A stretch of DNA of 54,404 bases, taken from positions 78,474-132,877 of the forward strand of contig PFBD01000028.1 in assembly GCA_002773415.1 (NCBI GenBank), given 5' to 3'. Below the pieces are notes generated by a model. The model saw nothing but the letters and a program-made list of their open reading frames with translations. It had not been told where the DNA came from and made no database searches. The translations under genes were made by a program, and so were the position numbers. The stretch comes from Candidatus Harrisonbacteria bacterium CG10_big_fil_rev_8_21_14_0_10_49_15. GTDB taxonomy: Bacteria; Patescibacteriota; Minisyncoccia; UBA6257; 1-14-0-10-44-23. Below are positions 54,294 through 54,404 of the stretch, piece by piece; position 1 is the stretch's first letter; each line of letters opens with the position of its first letter.

Positions 54294-54404
54294 TGCCCTC
54301 GTAAGCAGAGCTTGCGAAGGCGGCATTCGGAAAATATACAAATGCTTCGCATTTGAACATTTCTCCTCACTTGCCCTCGTAAGCGGGTAGCTTGCGAAGG
54401 CGGC
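54294..54404. repeat. Two copies of a palindromic repeat about 80 bp apart
   Basis: GCCCTCGTAAGC...GCTTGCGAAGGCGGC at 54297-54324 and 54374-54404. Confidence 0.75.

Noticed and set aside
46230-54404. CRISPR array near the csx3-like gene
   Set aside because: No regularly spaced direct repeats with unique spacers anywhere in the window; repeats seen are palindromic and irregular

Overview
The window looks like a chromosomal segment of a Patescibacteria/CPR-type bacterium (inference from gene content and style; no search was run). It carries a housekeeping backbone: transketolase halves, rpe, rpiB, gap, recG, murC, tyrS, clpP, tig, ppa, nusA, ftsH, a glutamate-type dehydrogenase, an ECF sigma operon, three TrmB-like regulators and six tRNAs. 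Interleaved with it is a second class of GC-rich genes, each preceded by a near-perfect AAGGAGG Shine-Dalgarno and often followed by its own hairpin terminator. The most interesting parts are: (1) a GC-rich same-strand locus at 46.2-54.25 kb, with a promoter and ~680-nt structured leader followed by a P-loop protein resembling the AAA partner of Csx3, a Csx3/Crn3-like ring-nuclease homologue, an unknown protein, a SpoT/Mesh1-like HD hydrolase, a MoxR AAA ATPase, a VWA protein and a CxxC-containing protein, with no CRISPR array or cas genes in the window; (2) a type III hammerhead ribozyme at ~33692-33749; (3) a TrpR-family repressor with four CTAGTAC(G/A)CTG operator-like sites; (4) a ~590-bp intergenic cluster of ten GTTTCAC/GTGAAAC motifs resembling parS half-sites; (5) palindromic repeats lying in frame inside conserved genes (capA twice, recG, gdh, possibly murC); (6) a low-GC island next to tRNA-Glu with decayed XRE and helicase-like fragments.
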